Positions 21,701-29,225 of a stretch of 64,000 bases of DNA are shown here, piece by piece. The notes under the pieces were generated by a model that saw only the letters and a list, made by a program, of their open reading frames with translations, was not told the DNA's origin and ran no database searches. Positions within the stretch are counted from its first letter, which is position 1. The number at the start of each line of letters is the position of its first letter. Source of the DNA: Nocardia iowensis (GTDB taxonomy: Bacteria > Actinomycetota > Actinomycetes > Mycobacteriales > Mycobacteriaceae); the NCBI RefSeq assembly GCF_019222765.1, contig NZ_CP078145.1, forward strand, positions 3,038,001-3,102,000, read 5' to 3'. The position numbers were made by a program, and so were the translations under genes.

Positions 21701-22977
21701 CCGACCGGGCCGGGCGCCAAGTTGAGAATGGCCTCGTTGACGATCGTCACCTGGAAAAGCCGATCGCCGGGGACCGCGTAAGTCAGGTGCCCGCCATCGT
21801 CGAGGGACGACCGATGATTGCGTATTGCCTGCAAATGTGCGACCAGGTAGGCACCCAGATCTTCGTTCTCATACAGCTGCTGTGCCGGTCGGACGGTAGT
21901 GGTCGTCGCAACCGCGTGCACCACCGCACGGCAGCGCGCGGTGTCCGTGGCGACGGCGCGTGCCGGGGTGCCGCCGACCGTCGTGACATCCAGCTCGAAA
22001 CCCTTGGTCGGTGGCCGGAAGCCCACCGACATCAGCGGCATAGCGGGCCCGACTTCACCCACCGGCGAGTCGGGTAGACCGGGATACAGGTGGAACTGGT
22101 ACTGGGTCGCCCCAACCGTTCGCGGATCGAATTGGTAACCACCGCAGCTGAATTCGATCCACGCCGGGTCGGGTTGCAGGTACTCGGTGAAGAGCGGGGT
22201 CATCTCCCGGAACCCCTCGAGCCGGTAATGGGTCGGCCGCAGCCCATCCGCCTCGGGATACGCGGCCGGACCCCAGCTGACGAAAATCGCCTCGCGGACC
22301 GCGTAGACAACACTGACCAGGTTTCCGAAGCGGGGATCCACACTGATCTGACCGCTCGAAAAGTTCTGCTGCAGTTGGCCGTTCGGTTGTGCGATGACCG
22401 GCCCAGCGGGTCGGCCGAGCGGTCCCGCCCACGCGTCGTACAGATGCCAGCGGTCCGCGATCAAACCTTCGACCGGCGCGTCGTCCGGGAAGGGGCTGAC
22501 GCCGACGCGACCGACGGTGAATCCGATCCGCTTGGTATACCCCTGCCTGCAGGTATCTCCATCCGCGTCGTCACAGCCCCGGACCTGGAACTCGTAGCGG
22601 CCAGCGCTTTGGATCCGCATTGTCCGACGCCCGCGGGTCAGGCGATGCGGCACGTCCTCATCGAAGAAGAAGGTGGTGGCCGCTAGCCCGAGGCCCTTGT
22701 TGTCGATGAAAGCCTCGAATTGCCAATATTTGTAGCGATAGTGGTCGCTGGCGAGCTGCCATTCGAAGCAGGCGTAATCCCGCAGGCGATAGCAGGTGAC
22801 GATCATGTCCTGCGCGACCGACCACGCGATCTCGCCGCGTTCGAACTGCTGGGTGCGGTTTCCGGCCGCGTCGACGGTCTCGGCGGCGATCGGGCAACCC
22901 AGTGGGCCGTATTGGGCGCCGGTCTCCCGCCACCGATCACCGATCGAACCGACCGCGTCCTGAATGCACGTTGTCAT
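18748..22977 (-). CDS. large LGFP-repeat protein with C-terminal TPR-like repeats
   Basis: The protein has 1409 residues. The N-terminus carries two LGFP-type repeats (IGDRWRETGAQYGPLGCPI ... FERGEIAWS; a second near ADRWHLYDAWAGPLGRPAG), a motif common in mycolata cell-wall proteins. The middle 650 residues (about 300-1000) match no family I recognise. The C-terminal 340 residues are 92-residue repeats of helical TPR-like sequence. No signal peptide is visible, which is odd because LGFP proteins are normally exported. ATG 22977 lies 31 bases from a 17-bp palindrome that could control it. It runs in the same direction as the lanthipeptide operon, 148 bases upstream of it. Confidence 0.75.
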   Translation of the reverse strand: MTTCIQDAVGSIGDRWRETGAQYGPLGCPIAAETVDAAGNRTQQFERGEIAWSVAQDMIVTCYRLRDYACFEWQLASDHYRYKYWQFEAFIDNKGLGLAATTFFFDEDVPHRLTRGRRTMRIQSAGRYEFQVRGCDDADGDTCRQGYTKRIGFTVGRVGVSPFPDDAPVEGLIADRWHLYDAWAGPLGRPAGPVIAQPNGQLQQNFSSGQISVDPRFGNLVSVVYAVREAIFVSWGPAAYPEADGLRPTHYRLEGFREMTPLFTEYLQPDPAWIEFSCGGYQFDPRTVGATQYQFHLYPGLPDSPVGEVGPAMPLMSVGFRPPTKGFELDVTTVGGTPARAVATDTARCRAVVHAVATTTTVRPAQQLYENEDLGAYLVAHLQAIRNHRSSLDDGGHLTYAVPGDRLFQVTIVNEAILNLAPGPVGTDSGEHLSGLTVLYCNKLNGEYDTLLKHLVAIAFRYDDLLQPRVRAHLLDRLLSMRGRHDDSVEVRQLCCNWSELGEVAVAAAGTIVGPVVFALIGGPPCLEIAESENHLLLIESARYLTNQLLHQRDPRIEYDNSRNGLREWLLGRLQVAARHDFLEFNSRPYLRYTTNALLNLEEFADPEVSTAARVLLDYLMVKFAVSSSELRRLGPFRRLRDNNNAESPPDRNNFYSATSDPMTGFFHQYAGPPRTATGEPGKHMPGLWYIECLIVGLARYRPPAAAYVLAMDNTWSGTHLFHHGSRPVIRAGEQADAGVEIYYRSPSFLLTAGGVFLNSGYGHDEIVEYENASGPQAITLLPTRGNFTFEQLIRLDPWPKAGSAVNTAVWRGFACGANLRIPAWLKDPTVPLVGWYFFDLNQDFPGRGKLGLHVVVLVTPPGEIFLDGRHDRDWPTNWAFIYAMEATLGFDEFRQRTLDRNRDIIADSSYFRSGIDYVFNSPDGHRIEFVIAPASDRAWGAGFVRGDRYSSRIKRFGDTILEPDLQRLPLASGEYLRSDGHTGRFEIRYPGCDAPLVLDFRNPAHAERTGEPACPAWYPDVIRAYHEVAQKLRTVGRHTEAAGIGRKALQAAAEIRGLAAQPVIAADVAGNLIFIGAYLEAGEEAVAVTAAGTQLLRDLVIAQPGNAEYLNSLSWALHNLAARHHSAGNAPGAAGLGTEAAQLPPRFELAAATPSVRAHVASNLTYVGAYLPAGDEAVDVTIAAVRVYRELNTSYPSDSGYLDSLSWALHNLAARHSGAGNPGAAVGLGVEAADLPKRFDATAAPANVKAHVAANLVYVGAYLPAGEEAVDVTTAGTQTFRQLNVDFPDDPAYLNTFSWALHNLAARHHSAGHPHGAVGLGTEAAQLTARFDTTHADHLTRASVASNLVYIGAYLPAGNEAVEVTATAVRIYQALTAAHPENPDYPVNLAWAQQNLAARVAAAGAGPA
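18751..19764 (-). repeat. coding tandem repeats, 3.7 units of 92 residues
   Basis: Four units start with NLxYxGAYLPAGxEAV and continue with SWALHNLAARH and GLGxEAAxL. The period is 92 residues (276 bases); the last unit is cut short at 62 residues by the stop codon. The units are similar enough to suggest recent internal duplication. Confidence 0.8.
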
Positions 22978-23007
22978 CGTCGTATCTCCGATTTGGTAAG
23001 CCCATCT

Positions 23008-23024
23008 GACTAATTTAATCAGTC
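23008..23024. promoter_or_regulatory. TetR-like palindromic operator
   Basis: GACTAATTTAATCAGTC is a 17-bp palindrome with one mismatched pair, in an AT-rich patch 31 bases upstream of the LGFP gene start. A half site GACT recurs at 23030. It differs from the palindrome at 23145 next to the TetR gene, so it may bind another regulator. Confidence 0.5.
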
Positions 23025-23144
23025 TCTCTGACTTATTTCAAGGGGTTGTTCAGACGGTGCGTGGTGCTGACCGGGACCGCTGCACGGCCGAGGGCCGACC
23101 CCGAATCCGGGGTTGCCCTTTGAATAACTAGGAGTACGCTCAGA

Positions 23145-23160
23145 AATGAGTCCACTCATT
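23145..23160. promoter_or_regulatory. TetR autoregulatory operator
   Basis: AATGAGT-CC-ACTCATT is a perfect 16-bp inverted repeat 20 bases before the TetR start. A possible promoter (TTGCCC at 23113-23118 and TACGCT at 23135-23140, 16-base spacer) would start transcription inside it, so binding would repress the TetR-hydratase operon. Confidence 0.65.
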
Positions 23161-23180
23161 ATTGGGAGGTACCGCAGCAG

Positions 23181-23876
23181 ATGACCACGCCTGGAGCAGC
23201 GCAAGTCGGCCGCCGACTGCGCAATATGCGAGACAAGCAGTCCCGCATCTTCGAGGCCGCGGCGGCGCTGTTCGCGGAACGTGGCTTCGACAGCGTCACC
23301 ACCCAGGAAATCTCCGAGCGCGCGGACGTGGCCGCCGGGACGCTGTTCCGGTACGCCTCGTCCAAGGGCGAGCTGCTGCTGATGGTCTACAACGAGGATT
23401 TCCGGGCGGCACTCGAGCTGGGTGACCAGGCATCGCGCGCCGAGGACGACCCGGTCCAGGCGGTACTTGCCATGGTCCGGCCGATTCTCGAAGCCGCCGA
23501 CCGGCGCGTCGAGAACACCGTGGCCTACCAGCGTGAGCTGTTGTTCGGTGCACCCGCCGAGCAGTACCGCGCGGAAGGTCTCGCCTTGGTCGCACGGCTG
23601 GAGGCGATGATCGCCGACCGGCTCACCGCGGCCGCGACCGTCCGCGGTGTCGACGCGAATCACCTGTTCGCCCGCGCATTGCTGGCGGGTCGCAGTGTGT
23701 TCGCCGTGCTGCATCTCATCCTCGCCCGGCCGTCGACCGGAGCTCATCCGGGTCGGGACGCGACCGGCGACCTGCGGGACCAGATCGCCCAGATCGTCGC
23801 GGGTTTCCTCGCCTCGATCGGTGAAGTGGACGTCGAGGGGCGAACCTCGCCTCCGGCAGGAAGGAGAACGCAATGA
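23181..23876 (+). CDS. TetR-family regulator of the oleate hydratase operon
   Basis: The protein has 231 residues. The HTH reads IFEAAAALFAERGFDSVTTQEIS and DVAAGTLFRYASSK, followed by a helical ligand domain. ATG 23181 is preceded by GGGAGG at 23164-23169. It overlaps the dehydrogenase gene by four bases (ATGA), so regulator and both enzymes form one transcript controlled from the palindrome at 23145. A fatty acid or fatty acyl-CoA is the likely inducer, by analogy with other TetR regulators of lipid genes; this is inference. Confidence 0.85.
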   Translation: MTTPGAAQVGRRLRNMRDKQSRIFEAAAALFAERGFDSVTTQEISERADVAAGTLFRYASSKGELLLMVYNEDFRAALELGDQASRAEDDPVQAVLAMVRPILEAADRRVENTVAYQRELLFGAPAEQYRAEGLALVARLEAMIADRLTAAATVRGVDANHLFARALLAGRSVFAVLHLILARPSTGAHPGRDATGDLRDQIAQIVAGFLASIGEVDVEGRTSPPAGRRTQ

Positions 23877-24727
23877 CCATCCGCAAGGTGACCGTCCTCG
23901 GAACCGGGGTTCTCGGTTCACAAATCGCGTTCCAAACCGCGTTCAGCGGATTCGACGTCACGGCCTACGACATCAACGACGATGCCCTGTCCGCAGCGCG
24001 CGATCGCTTTACCAAACTGGTGGCGATCTACCGGGACGAGGTGGACGGCGCGGGCGACGGCAAGGCCGAAAAGGCTGCCGAAGCCATCACCCTGACCACC
24101 GATCTCGCCGCGGCGGCGAAGGATGCCGACCTCGTCATCGAGGCGGTGCCCGAGGTGCTGAAGATCAAGCAGGAGACCTACCAGAAGCTGGGCGAACTGG
24201 CGCCGGAGCGAACGATCTTCGCCACCAACTCGTCCACCCTGTTGCCCAGCGACATCAAGGATTCCACCGGACGCCCCGACCGGTTCCTCGCGCTGCACTT
24301 CGCCAACGACGTGTGGCGGTACAACACTGCCGAGGTGATGGGGACGAAGGAGACGGACCCGGAGGTGTTCCGGGCGGTCGCCGAGTTCGCCGACGCGATC
24401 GGCATGGTGCCGATCGAGTTGCACAAGGAGAAGGCGGGCTATGTGGTCAACTCGCTGCTCGTGCCGCTGTTGAACGCCGCCATGGCACTCAGCGCGGGCG
24501 GTTACGCCGACCCGGAGGCGGTGGACAAGACCTGGCGGATCGCCACGGGCGCCCCGTTCGGACCGTTCCAGATGATCGACGTCATCGGCCTCACCACCCC
24601 GTACAACATCCTCGCCAACAGCAGCGACGAGAACGGGAAGAAGCTCGCGGCGTGGCTGAAGGAGAACTACATCGACAAGGGCAAGCTCGGCGTAGCCAGC
24701 GGTGAGGGCTTCTACAAGTACTCGTAA
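23873..24727 (+). CDS. 3-hydroxyacyl-CoA dehydrogenase family protein
   Basis: The protein has 284 residues. The N-terminal NAD site is VTVLGTGVLGSQIA with the acidic strand end YDIND. The middle carries ATNSSTLLPSDI and the catalytic region ALHFANDVWRYNTAEVM, where the usual HFFNP(V/P) stretch is altered. The C-terminal dimerisation domain has KEKAGYVVNSLL. The standard reaction is NAD-dependent oxidation of (S)-3-hydroxyacyl-CoA. The altered active-site loop and coupling to oleate hydratase raise the possibility that it acts on a hydroxy fatty acid such as 10-hydroxystearate or a shortened derivative. It lies 48 bases before the hydratase. Confidence 0.8.
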   Translation: MTIRKVTVLGTGVLGSQIAFQTAFSGFDVTAYDINDDALSAARDRFTKLVAIYRDEVDGAGDGKAEKAAEAITLTTDLAAAAKDADLVIEAVPEVLKIKQETYQKLGELAPERTIFATNSSTLLPSDIKDSTGRPDRFLALHFANDVWRYNTAEVMGTKETDPEVFRAVAEFADAIGMVPIELHKEKAGYVVNSLLVPLLNAAMALSAGGYADPEAVDKTWRIATGAPFGPFQMIDVIGLTTPYNILANSSDENGKKLAAWLKENYIDKGKLGVASGEGFYKYS

Positions 24728-24775
24728 CCGCAAGCGCGGCAAGTCATTCCGAACCAGTTCGAGGAGAGGAGTCAC

Positions 24776-26545
24776 ATGTACTACAGCAGCGGCAACTACG
24801 AGGCCTTCGCCCGTCCACGCAAGCCGGCGGGGGTGGAGGACAAGACGGCGTGGTTCGTCGGCGCGGGGCTCGCCTCGCTGTCGGGTGCGGCGTTTCTCAT
24901 CCGCGACGGTCAGATGTCCGGTGACAAGATCACCATTTTCGAGCAGTTGAAGCTACCCGGCGGCGCGCTCGACGGCATCAAGGAGCCGAAGAAGGGCTTC
25001 GTGATCCGCGGTGGCCGCGAGATGGAGAACCACTTCGAATGCCTCTGGGACCTGTTCCGGTCGGTCCCGTCGATGGAGATCGACGGGGCGAGTGTCCTCG
25101 ACGAGTTCTACTGGCTGAACAAGGACGACCCCAACTCGTCGTTGCAGCGCGCCACCGAGAAGCGCGGCCAGGACGCCCACACCGACGGCTTGTTCACCCT
25201 GAGCAACAAGGCCCAGAAGGACATGATCAAGGTATTCCTCGCCGCGCCCGAGGAGATGGAGAACAAGCGCATCAACGAGGTCTTCGGCGAGGACTTCCTG
25301 AAGAGCAACTTCTGGCTGTACTGGCGCACGATGTTCGCCTTCGAGGAATGGCACAGCGCGCTGGAGATGAAGTTGTATCTGCATCGCTTCATTCACCACA
25401 TCGGTGGTCTGCCCGATTTCTCGGCACTGAAGTTCACCAAGTACAACCAATATGAATCGCTCGTGCTGCCGCTGTACCGCTGGCTGCTCGATCAGGGCGT
25501 GACCTTCCGGTTCGACACCGAGATCACCGACATCGACTTCCACCTCACCCGGGAACGCAAGCAGGCCACCAAGATCCACTGGGTATCCGAAGGTACCGAG
25601 GGCAGCGTCGATGTGGGGGAGAACGATCTGGTCTTCGCCACCATCGGCTCGCTCACCGAGAACTCCAACGAAGGCGATCACCACACCCCGGCGAAGCTAC
25701 TCGACGGTCCCGCACCCGCCTGGGATCTGTGGCGGCACATCGCGGCGAAGGACCCCGCATTCGGGCATCCCGACGTGTTCGGCGGACACATTCCGGAGAC
25801 CAAATGGGAGTCGGCCACCGTCACCACGCTCGACGAGCGGATCCCGAGTTACATCCAAAAGATCTGCAAACGTGATCCTTTCAGCGGCAAGGTGGTCACC
25901 GGCGGCATTGTCACCGTAAAGGACTCCAGCTGGCTGATGAGCTGGACGGTCAACCGGCAGCCACACTTCAAGCAGCAGCCGAAGGACCAGATCGTGGTCT
26001 GGATCTACTCGCTGTTCGTGGACGTCCCGGGCGACTACGTCAAGAAGCCGATGAGCGCGTGCACCGGCGAAGAGATCACCCAGGAATGGCTGTACCACAT
26101 GGGTGTGCCGGAGGACGAAATCGCCGACCTCGCGGCGAATTCGGCGAAATGCGTGCCGGTGATGATGCCGTACATCACGGCGTTCTTCATGCCGCGTCAA
26201 GCCGGAGACCGCCCGGATGTCGTGCCGGCCGGCTCGGTGAACTTCGCCTTCATCGGTCAGTTCGCCGAGACCACCCGTGACTGCATCTTCACCACGGAGT
26301 ACTCCGTGCGCACCGCGATGGAGGCGACCTACCAGCTGCTCGGCATCGAAAGGGGAGTGCCGGAGGTCTACAACTCGACCTACGACGTCCGCAAGCTGCT
26401 GGCGGCGACGAGCCGACTACGCGACGGCGACGAGCTACACATCCCCGGACCCGACCTGCTGCGCAAGAAGTTGATGAAGAAGCTGGATTCCACGGAGATC
26501 GGTGTGATGCTCGAAGAGTATGGGCTGGTTGCCGACAAGAAGTAG
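24776..26545 (+). CDS. ohyA: oleate hydratase (FAD-dependent fatty acid hydratase)
   Basis: The protein has 589 residues, a normal length for the family. The FAD site is WFVGAGLASLSGAAFLIRDG, followed by GALDG and GFVIRGGREMENHFECLWDL, which is characteristic of oleate hydratases (10-linoleic acid hydratase/OhyA). Further family stretches are KYNQYESLVLPLYRWL and FIGQFAETTRDCIFTTEYSVR. The enzyme adds water across the cis-9 double bond of oleate to give 10-hydroxystearate; FAD has a structural rather than redox role. GAGGAGAGG precedes ATG 24776. It is the last gene of the TetR operon and is followed by a strong terminator. Confidence 0.93.
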   Translation: MYYSSGNYEAFARPRKPAGVEDKTAWFVGAGLASLSGAAFLIRDGQMSGDKITIFEQLKLPGGALDGIKEPKKGFVIRGGREMENHFECLWDLFRSVPSMEIDGASVLDEFYWLNKDDPNSSLQRATEKRGQDAHTDGLFTLSNKAQKDMIKVFLAAPEEMENKRINEVFGEDFLKSNFWLYWRTMFAFEEWHSALEMKLYLHRFIHHIGGLPDFSALKFTKYNQYESLVLPLYRWLLDQGVTFRFDTEITDIDFHLTRERKQATKIHWVSEGTEGSVDVGENDLVFATIGSLTENSNEGDHHTPAKLLDGPAPAWDLWRHIAAKDPAFGHPDVFGGHIPETKWESATVTTLDERIPSYIQKICKRDPFSGKVVTGGIVTVKDSSWLMSWTVNRQPHFKQQPKDQIVVWIYSLFVDVPGDYVKKPMSACTGEEITQEWLYHMGVPEDEIADLAANSAKCVPVMMPYITAFFMPRQAGDRPDVVPAGSVNFAFIGQFAETTRDCIFTTEYSVRTAMEATYQLLGIERGVPEVYNSTYDVRKLLAATSRLRDGDELHIPGPDLLRKKLMKKLDSTEIGVMLEEYGLVADKK

Positions 26546-26561
26546 CCTTCCTCCCACGGCT

Positions 26562-26591
26562 GGCGGCTCGGCCCCGTTGGGCCGAGCCACC
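26562..26591. terminator. strong bidirectional terminator
   Basis: GGCTCGGCCC (26565-26574) and GGGCCGAGCC (26579-26588) form a perfect 10-bp stem with loop CGTT, extended by two pairs after one mismatch. It lies between the convergent oleate hydratase and MFS transporter genes. Confidence 0.8.
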
Positions 26592-26625
26592 GTCGTATCC
26601 GGATGGCCAACCGGCAATGCGGCAT

Positions 26626-27984
26626 TCAGGACGTGGGCGTCGATCGGCTCTTGTCGGTCGGCGCGCTGTCCGTCGGGTCTCGTGCGATATCGCGCAGATC
26701 GCGTCCACGAGTCTCGCCCGCCCACAGGAACGCACTCGCTGTACCGGCCAGCGTCAGGCACAGCAGCAGCGTGATCGGCACGGTCGACGGATAGCGGTGC
26801 AGCAGAGCGACTCCGATGATCGGGGTCAGCGAACCACCGACGATGGTGGCGAGCTGATAACCCAATGACGCTCCGGTGTAGCGCACTTCGCTGGGAAACA
26901 GTTCGGCGAAGAAAGGCGCCTGCACACCCGTCAGCAATCCGTGCAGGGTGAGCCCGACTGTGATCACCAGGGTGATCCGGACCGGACTTCCGGTGTCCAC
27001 CATGGGCAATGCGGCCAATGCCCACGCCGCGATAACCCCGGCGAGGAGCACGCTGGACACCCGTCGTCCGTACCGGTCGCCGACCGCGCCACCGAGCACG
27101 ATCGCGGTCGCCTGAAAGACCGAAGCGATGGTAATCGCGGTCAGCGCGGTGGATTTCGGCACATGTACCACCTGAGTGAGGTAGGCGAGCAAGAAGATGC
27201 TGAACGTGTAGTACGTCGCCTTTTCGCCGACGTCGGCGAGCGCGGCCAGCAGCACCTGCTTGCGATAGCGGCCGAGGACGATCCGCAGCGGCGCGTGCCC
27301 GGTATGGGTCGCGGCGCGCCGCTGCGCCGCCAGGAAGATCGGCGACTCCTCCACCGCGTGCCGCAGCCACATCCCTACCAGGACAAGCACTATCGAGAGC
27401 AGGAACGGAATCCGCCAGCCCCAGTCCTGGAATTCGGCGTTGGAGATGGCGAGCCCGAGGGCGGCGAGCACGCCCGTGGCCATCAGATTTCCCAGTGGCC
27501 CACCGGTTTGCGGCCAACTGCTCCAGAACCCGCGGTGCGCCGCGGATCCGTGCTCGGCGACCAGCAAGACGGCGCCGCCCCACTCGCCACCGAGCGCGAG
27601 CCCCTGCACCAGCCGCAGCAGCACCAATAGGATCGGCGCCGCGACCCCGATGCTGGCGTAGGAGGGGAGCAGGCCGATCGCGACGGTCGCGCCGCCCATC
27701 AGCATCAGGGTGATCGACAGCGTGCGGCGGCGGCCGAGCCGGTCACCGAGGTGACCGAACAGCACCCCTCCCAGCGGACGCGCGAGGAATCCGACGGCAT
27801 AGGTGCCCATGGCCAGCAAGACGCCGGTCAGCGGATCGCCGGCCGGGAAGAAGACCTTGTTGAAGACCAGCGCCGCGGCGAGGCCGTAGAGGAAGAAGTC
27901 GTAGAACTCGATCGTCGTCCCGGCCACGCTGGCGGCGACGATCCTGGCGAAGCGCGCGCCAGTGGCCGGGCTCGGGTTGCTCAT
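26626..27984 (-). CDS. MFS transporter, metabolite:H+ symporter (MHS) type
   Basis: The protein has 452 residues and about 12 membrane helices. MHS landmarks are TTIEFYDFFLYG in helix 1, RPLGGVLFGHLGDRLGRRRT in the 2-3 loop, RLVQGLALGGEWGGA in helix 4 and ELFPSEVRYTGAS later. These place it with the ShiA/ProP/KgtP group, which imports small carboxylates or zwitterions with protons. The substrate cannot be read. It lies 98 bases downstream of the subunit c gene in the same direction, with a nested hairpin between, so cotranscription is possible but probably attenuated. Confidence 0.85.
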   Translation of the reverse strand: MSNPSPATGARFARIVAASVAGTTIEFYDFFLYGLAAALVFNKVFFPAGDPLTGVLLAMGTYAVGFLARPLGGVLFGHLGDRLGRRRTLSITLMLMGGATVAIGLLPSYASIGVAAPILLVLLRLVQGLALGGEWGGAVLLVAEHGSAAHRGFWSSWPQTGGPLGNLMATGVLAALGLAISNAEFQDWGWRIPFLLSIVLVLVGMWLRHAVEESPIFLAAQRRAATHTGHAPLRIVLGRYRKQVLLAALADVGEKATYYTFSIFLLAYLTQVVHVPKSTALTAITIASVFQATAIVLGGAVGDRYGRRVSSVLLAGVIAAWALAALPMVDTGSPVRITLVITVGLTLHGLLTGVQAPFFAELFPSEVRYTGASLGYQLATIVGGSLTPIIGVALLHRYPSTVPITLLLCLTLAGTASAFLWAGETRGRDLRDIARDPTDSAPTDKSRSTPTS

Positions 27985-28034
27985 AGTCGTGGTCCATCGC
28001 TCTCGTGCCGAAAGGTCTTGTACGACTATGGCTT

Positions 28035-28080
28035 AACGACCGATCATGGGTCGCCGATTTCGGCGAGGGACGCGGTCGTT
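28035..28080 (-). terminator. nested hairpin after the subunit c gene
   Basis: The outer arms AACGACCG (28035-28042) and CGGTCGTT (28073-28080) enclose an inner hairpin TCGCCGA (28051-28057) / TCGGCGA (28060-28066). It starts three bases after the subunit c stop codon and probably ends that transcript before the MFS gene. Confidence 0.55.
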
Positions 28081-28082
28081 CC

Positions 28083-28349
28083 CTATTTACCCGGCGTGGC
28101 GAACACGATCAGCGCCATGAAGGCGAGGTTGATGAAGTAGGTTCCCTCGACCAGGCCGACGGTGATGAGAAACGGGGTCATCAGGCGCTTTTCGGCCTCG
28201 GGTTGCCTGGTGATCCCGGCGAGCAGTTGTCCGCCGGCGAACCCGTCGCCGAGGCAGGCGCCGGCGGCGGCGCCGCCCATCATCAGTCCACCGCCGATGA
28301 ATGCGCCCGCGGTGATCACCGCCTGCACCATTTCCGGATCAGATGCCAT
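28083..28349 (-). CDS. atpE-like: stand-alone ATP synthase F0 subunit c paralogue
   Basis: The 88-residue hairpin proteolipid has a Gly-rich helix 1 ([20 protein letters not shown]), polar loop RQPEAEKR and helix 2 with the proton-carrying carboxylate Glu68 ([20 protein letters not shown]). The RQPE loop and helix 2 are close to mycobacterial AtpE as I recall it. ATG 28349 follows GGGAGGG, so longer frames upstream are not needed. No other atp gene is present; subunit c is normally inside the atpBEFHAGDC operon. It is divergent from a TetR gene across operator palindromes, which is unusual for an ATP synthase subunit. It may be an inducible replacement c-subunit, or a relic of rearrangement; regulation argues for the former. 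Confidence 0.88.
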   Translation of the reverse strand: MASDPEMVQAVITAGAFIGGGLMMGGAAAGACLGDGFAGGQLLAGITRQPEAEKRLMTPFLITVGLVEGTYFINLAFMALIVFATPGK

Positions 28350-28408
28350 GGCGGTCCCTCCCGTCGACGACCGGGCCGAGACGGCCGGTCCTATACTTTG
28401 CCCAACTC

Positions 28409-28473
28409 GTTGCAATGCACTCGCATCGTAACCCGATCGGATGGGCTATGGCAATGCGATCGCATTGCCATAG
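28409..28473. promoter_or_regulatory. two related TetR operators between atpE-like and tetR
   Basis: Site 2 (28446-28473) is a 28-bp perfect palindrome whose left half is CTATGGCAATGCGA. Site 1 (28409-28432) is an imperfect palindrome with arms GTTGCAATGC and GCATCGTAAC. Both share GCAATGC, four bases, GCAT. Site 2 lies 14 bases before the TetR start and site 1 lies 60 bases before the subunit c start, so one repressor could control both directions. Confidence 0.75.
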
Positions 28474-28487
28474 GTGGAGAGGTGGAT

Positions 28488-29093
28488 GTGCCGAAACAGG
28501 TTGACCATCACGAACGCCGTCAGCAGATCGCCGCGGCGGTGTGCCGATTGGCGGCGACCCGCGGGCTCGAGGGGGTCAGCCTGCGCCACGTCGCCGCCGA
28601 GGCGGGTGTGTCGATGGGCCGGATCCAGCACTACTTCAAGACCAAAGACGAGATGCTGCTGTTCGCCTTCGGGACGATCAGCGAACGCGTCGAACATCGC
28701 GTCGCCCAGGCGGTCGCGACACTGCCGCAGCCGCCGGACGCGCGGTCGCTGGTGCGGGCGCTGTTGGTCGAGATGATGCCGGTCGGGGCGCATGCCAGGG
28801 CCGAAATGCCCATGTGGATTGCCTTTTTCGCGCGTGCGGTGGTGGAACCGCGGATGGCGGACCCGCTGCGCGAAGGCACCCGTGCCCTGCACGCGTTCGT
28901 TGCCGAGCAGGTCGGCAAAGCCTGCTCGGACGGCGAGTCCGCAGCCGATCCCGCTCGGGAAGCAGAAATACTGCTCGCCCTCGCCGACGGATTGATGATG
29001 CGCCTGATGGTCGGTGGGATCGAAGCCGATGCCGCGCTGGCGGCGCTGGATCATCAGCTGGACCGCGCTTTCGGATCCCCCGACCGCGGGTAG
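28488..29093 (+). CDS. TetR-family regulator divergent from atpE-like
   Basis: The protein has 201 residues. The HTH is QQIAAAVCRLAATRGLEGVS and AAEAGVSMGRIQHYFKTK. The C-terminal ligand domain resembles the BetI/TetR_C_6 type, with an EMPMWIAFFARAV segment. I chose GTG 28488, five bases after GGAGAGG (28476-28482). The perfect palindrome 14 bases upstream is almost certainly its own operator, and its second copy points to control of the subunit c gene. The inducer is unknown. A terminator hairpin follows at 29113. Confidence 0.85.
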   Translation: MPKQVDHHERRQQIAAAVCRLAATRGLEGVSLRHVAAEAGVSMGRIQHYFKTKDEMLLFAFGTISERVEHRVAQAVATLPQPPDARSLVRALLVEMMPVGAHARAEMPMWIAFFARAVVEPRMADPLREGTRALHAFVAEQVGKACSDGESAADPAREAEILLALADGLMMRLMVGGIEADAALAALDHQLDRAFGSPDRG

Positions 29094-29112
29094 GTGTCGA
29101 TGGCGCCGTCCC

Positions 29113-29134
29113 GGTCGGTGCGGCTTCACCGACC
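29113..29134 (+). terminator. terminator hairpin after the TetR gene
   Basis: GGTCGGTG (29113-29120) and CACCGACC (29127-29134) form a perfect 8-bp stem with loop CGGCTT, 20 bases after the TetR stop codon. Confidence 0.65.
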
Positions 29135-29225
29135 TGACGAACTTCAGCTAACGCTCAGCGAGAAAACCCTACTCCCCGGCTCAGGGGTGGGTGCAAGTCC
29201 GCGGCGGCCCGAGGTGCCTCAGATC

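Noticed and set aside
28350..28415. N-terminal extension of the subunit c gene by 22 codons
   Set aside because: The extension overlaps the operator region, while ATG 28349 has GGGAGGG at proper distance and gives a normal-length c-subunit.
28005..28487. N-terminal extension of the TetR gene through the operator and antisense to subunit c
   Set aside because: TetR proteins start just before the HTH; GTG 28488 has GGAGAGG five bases upstream and the extension would cover the palindrome.
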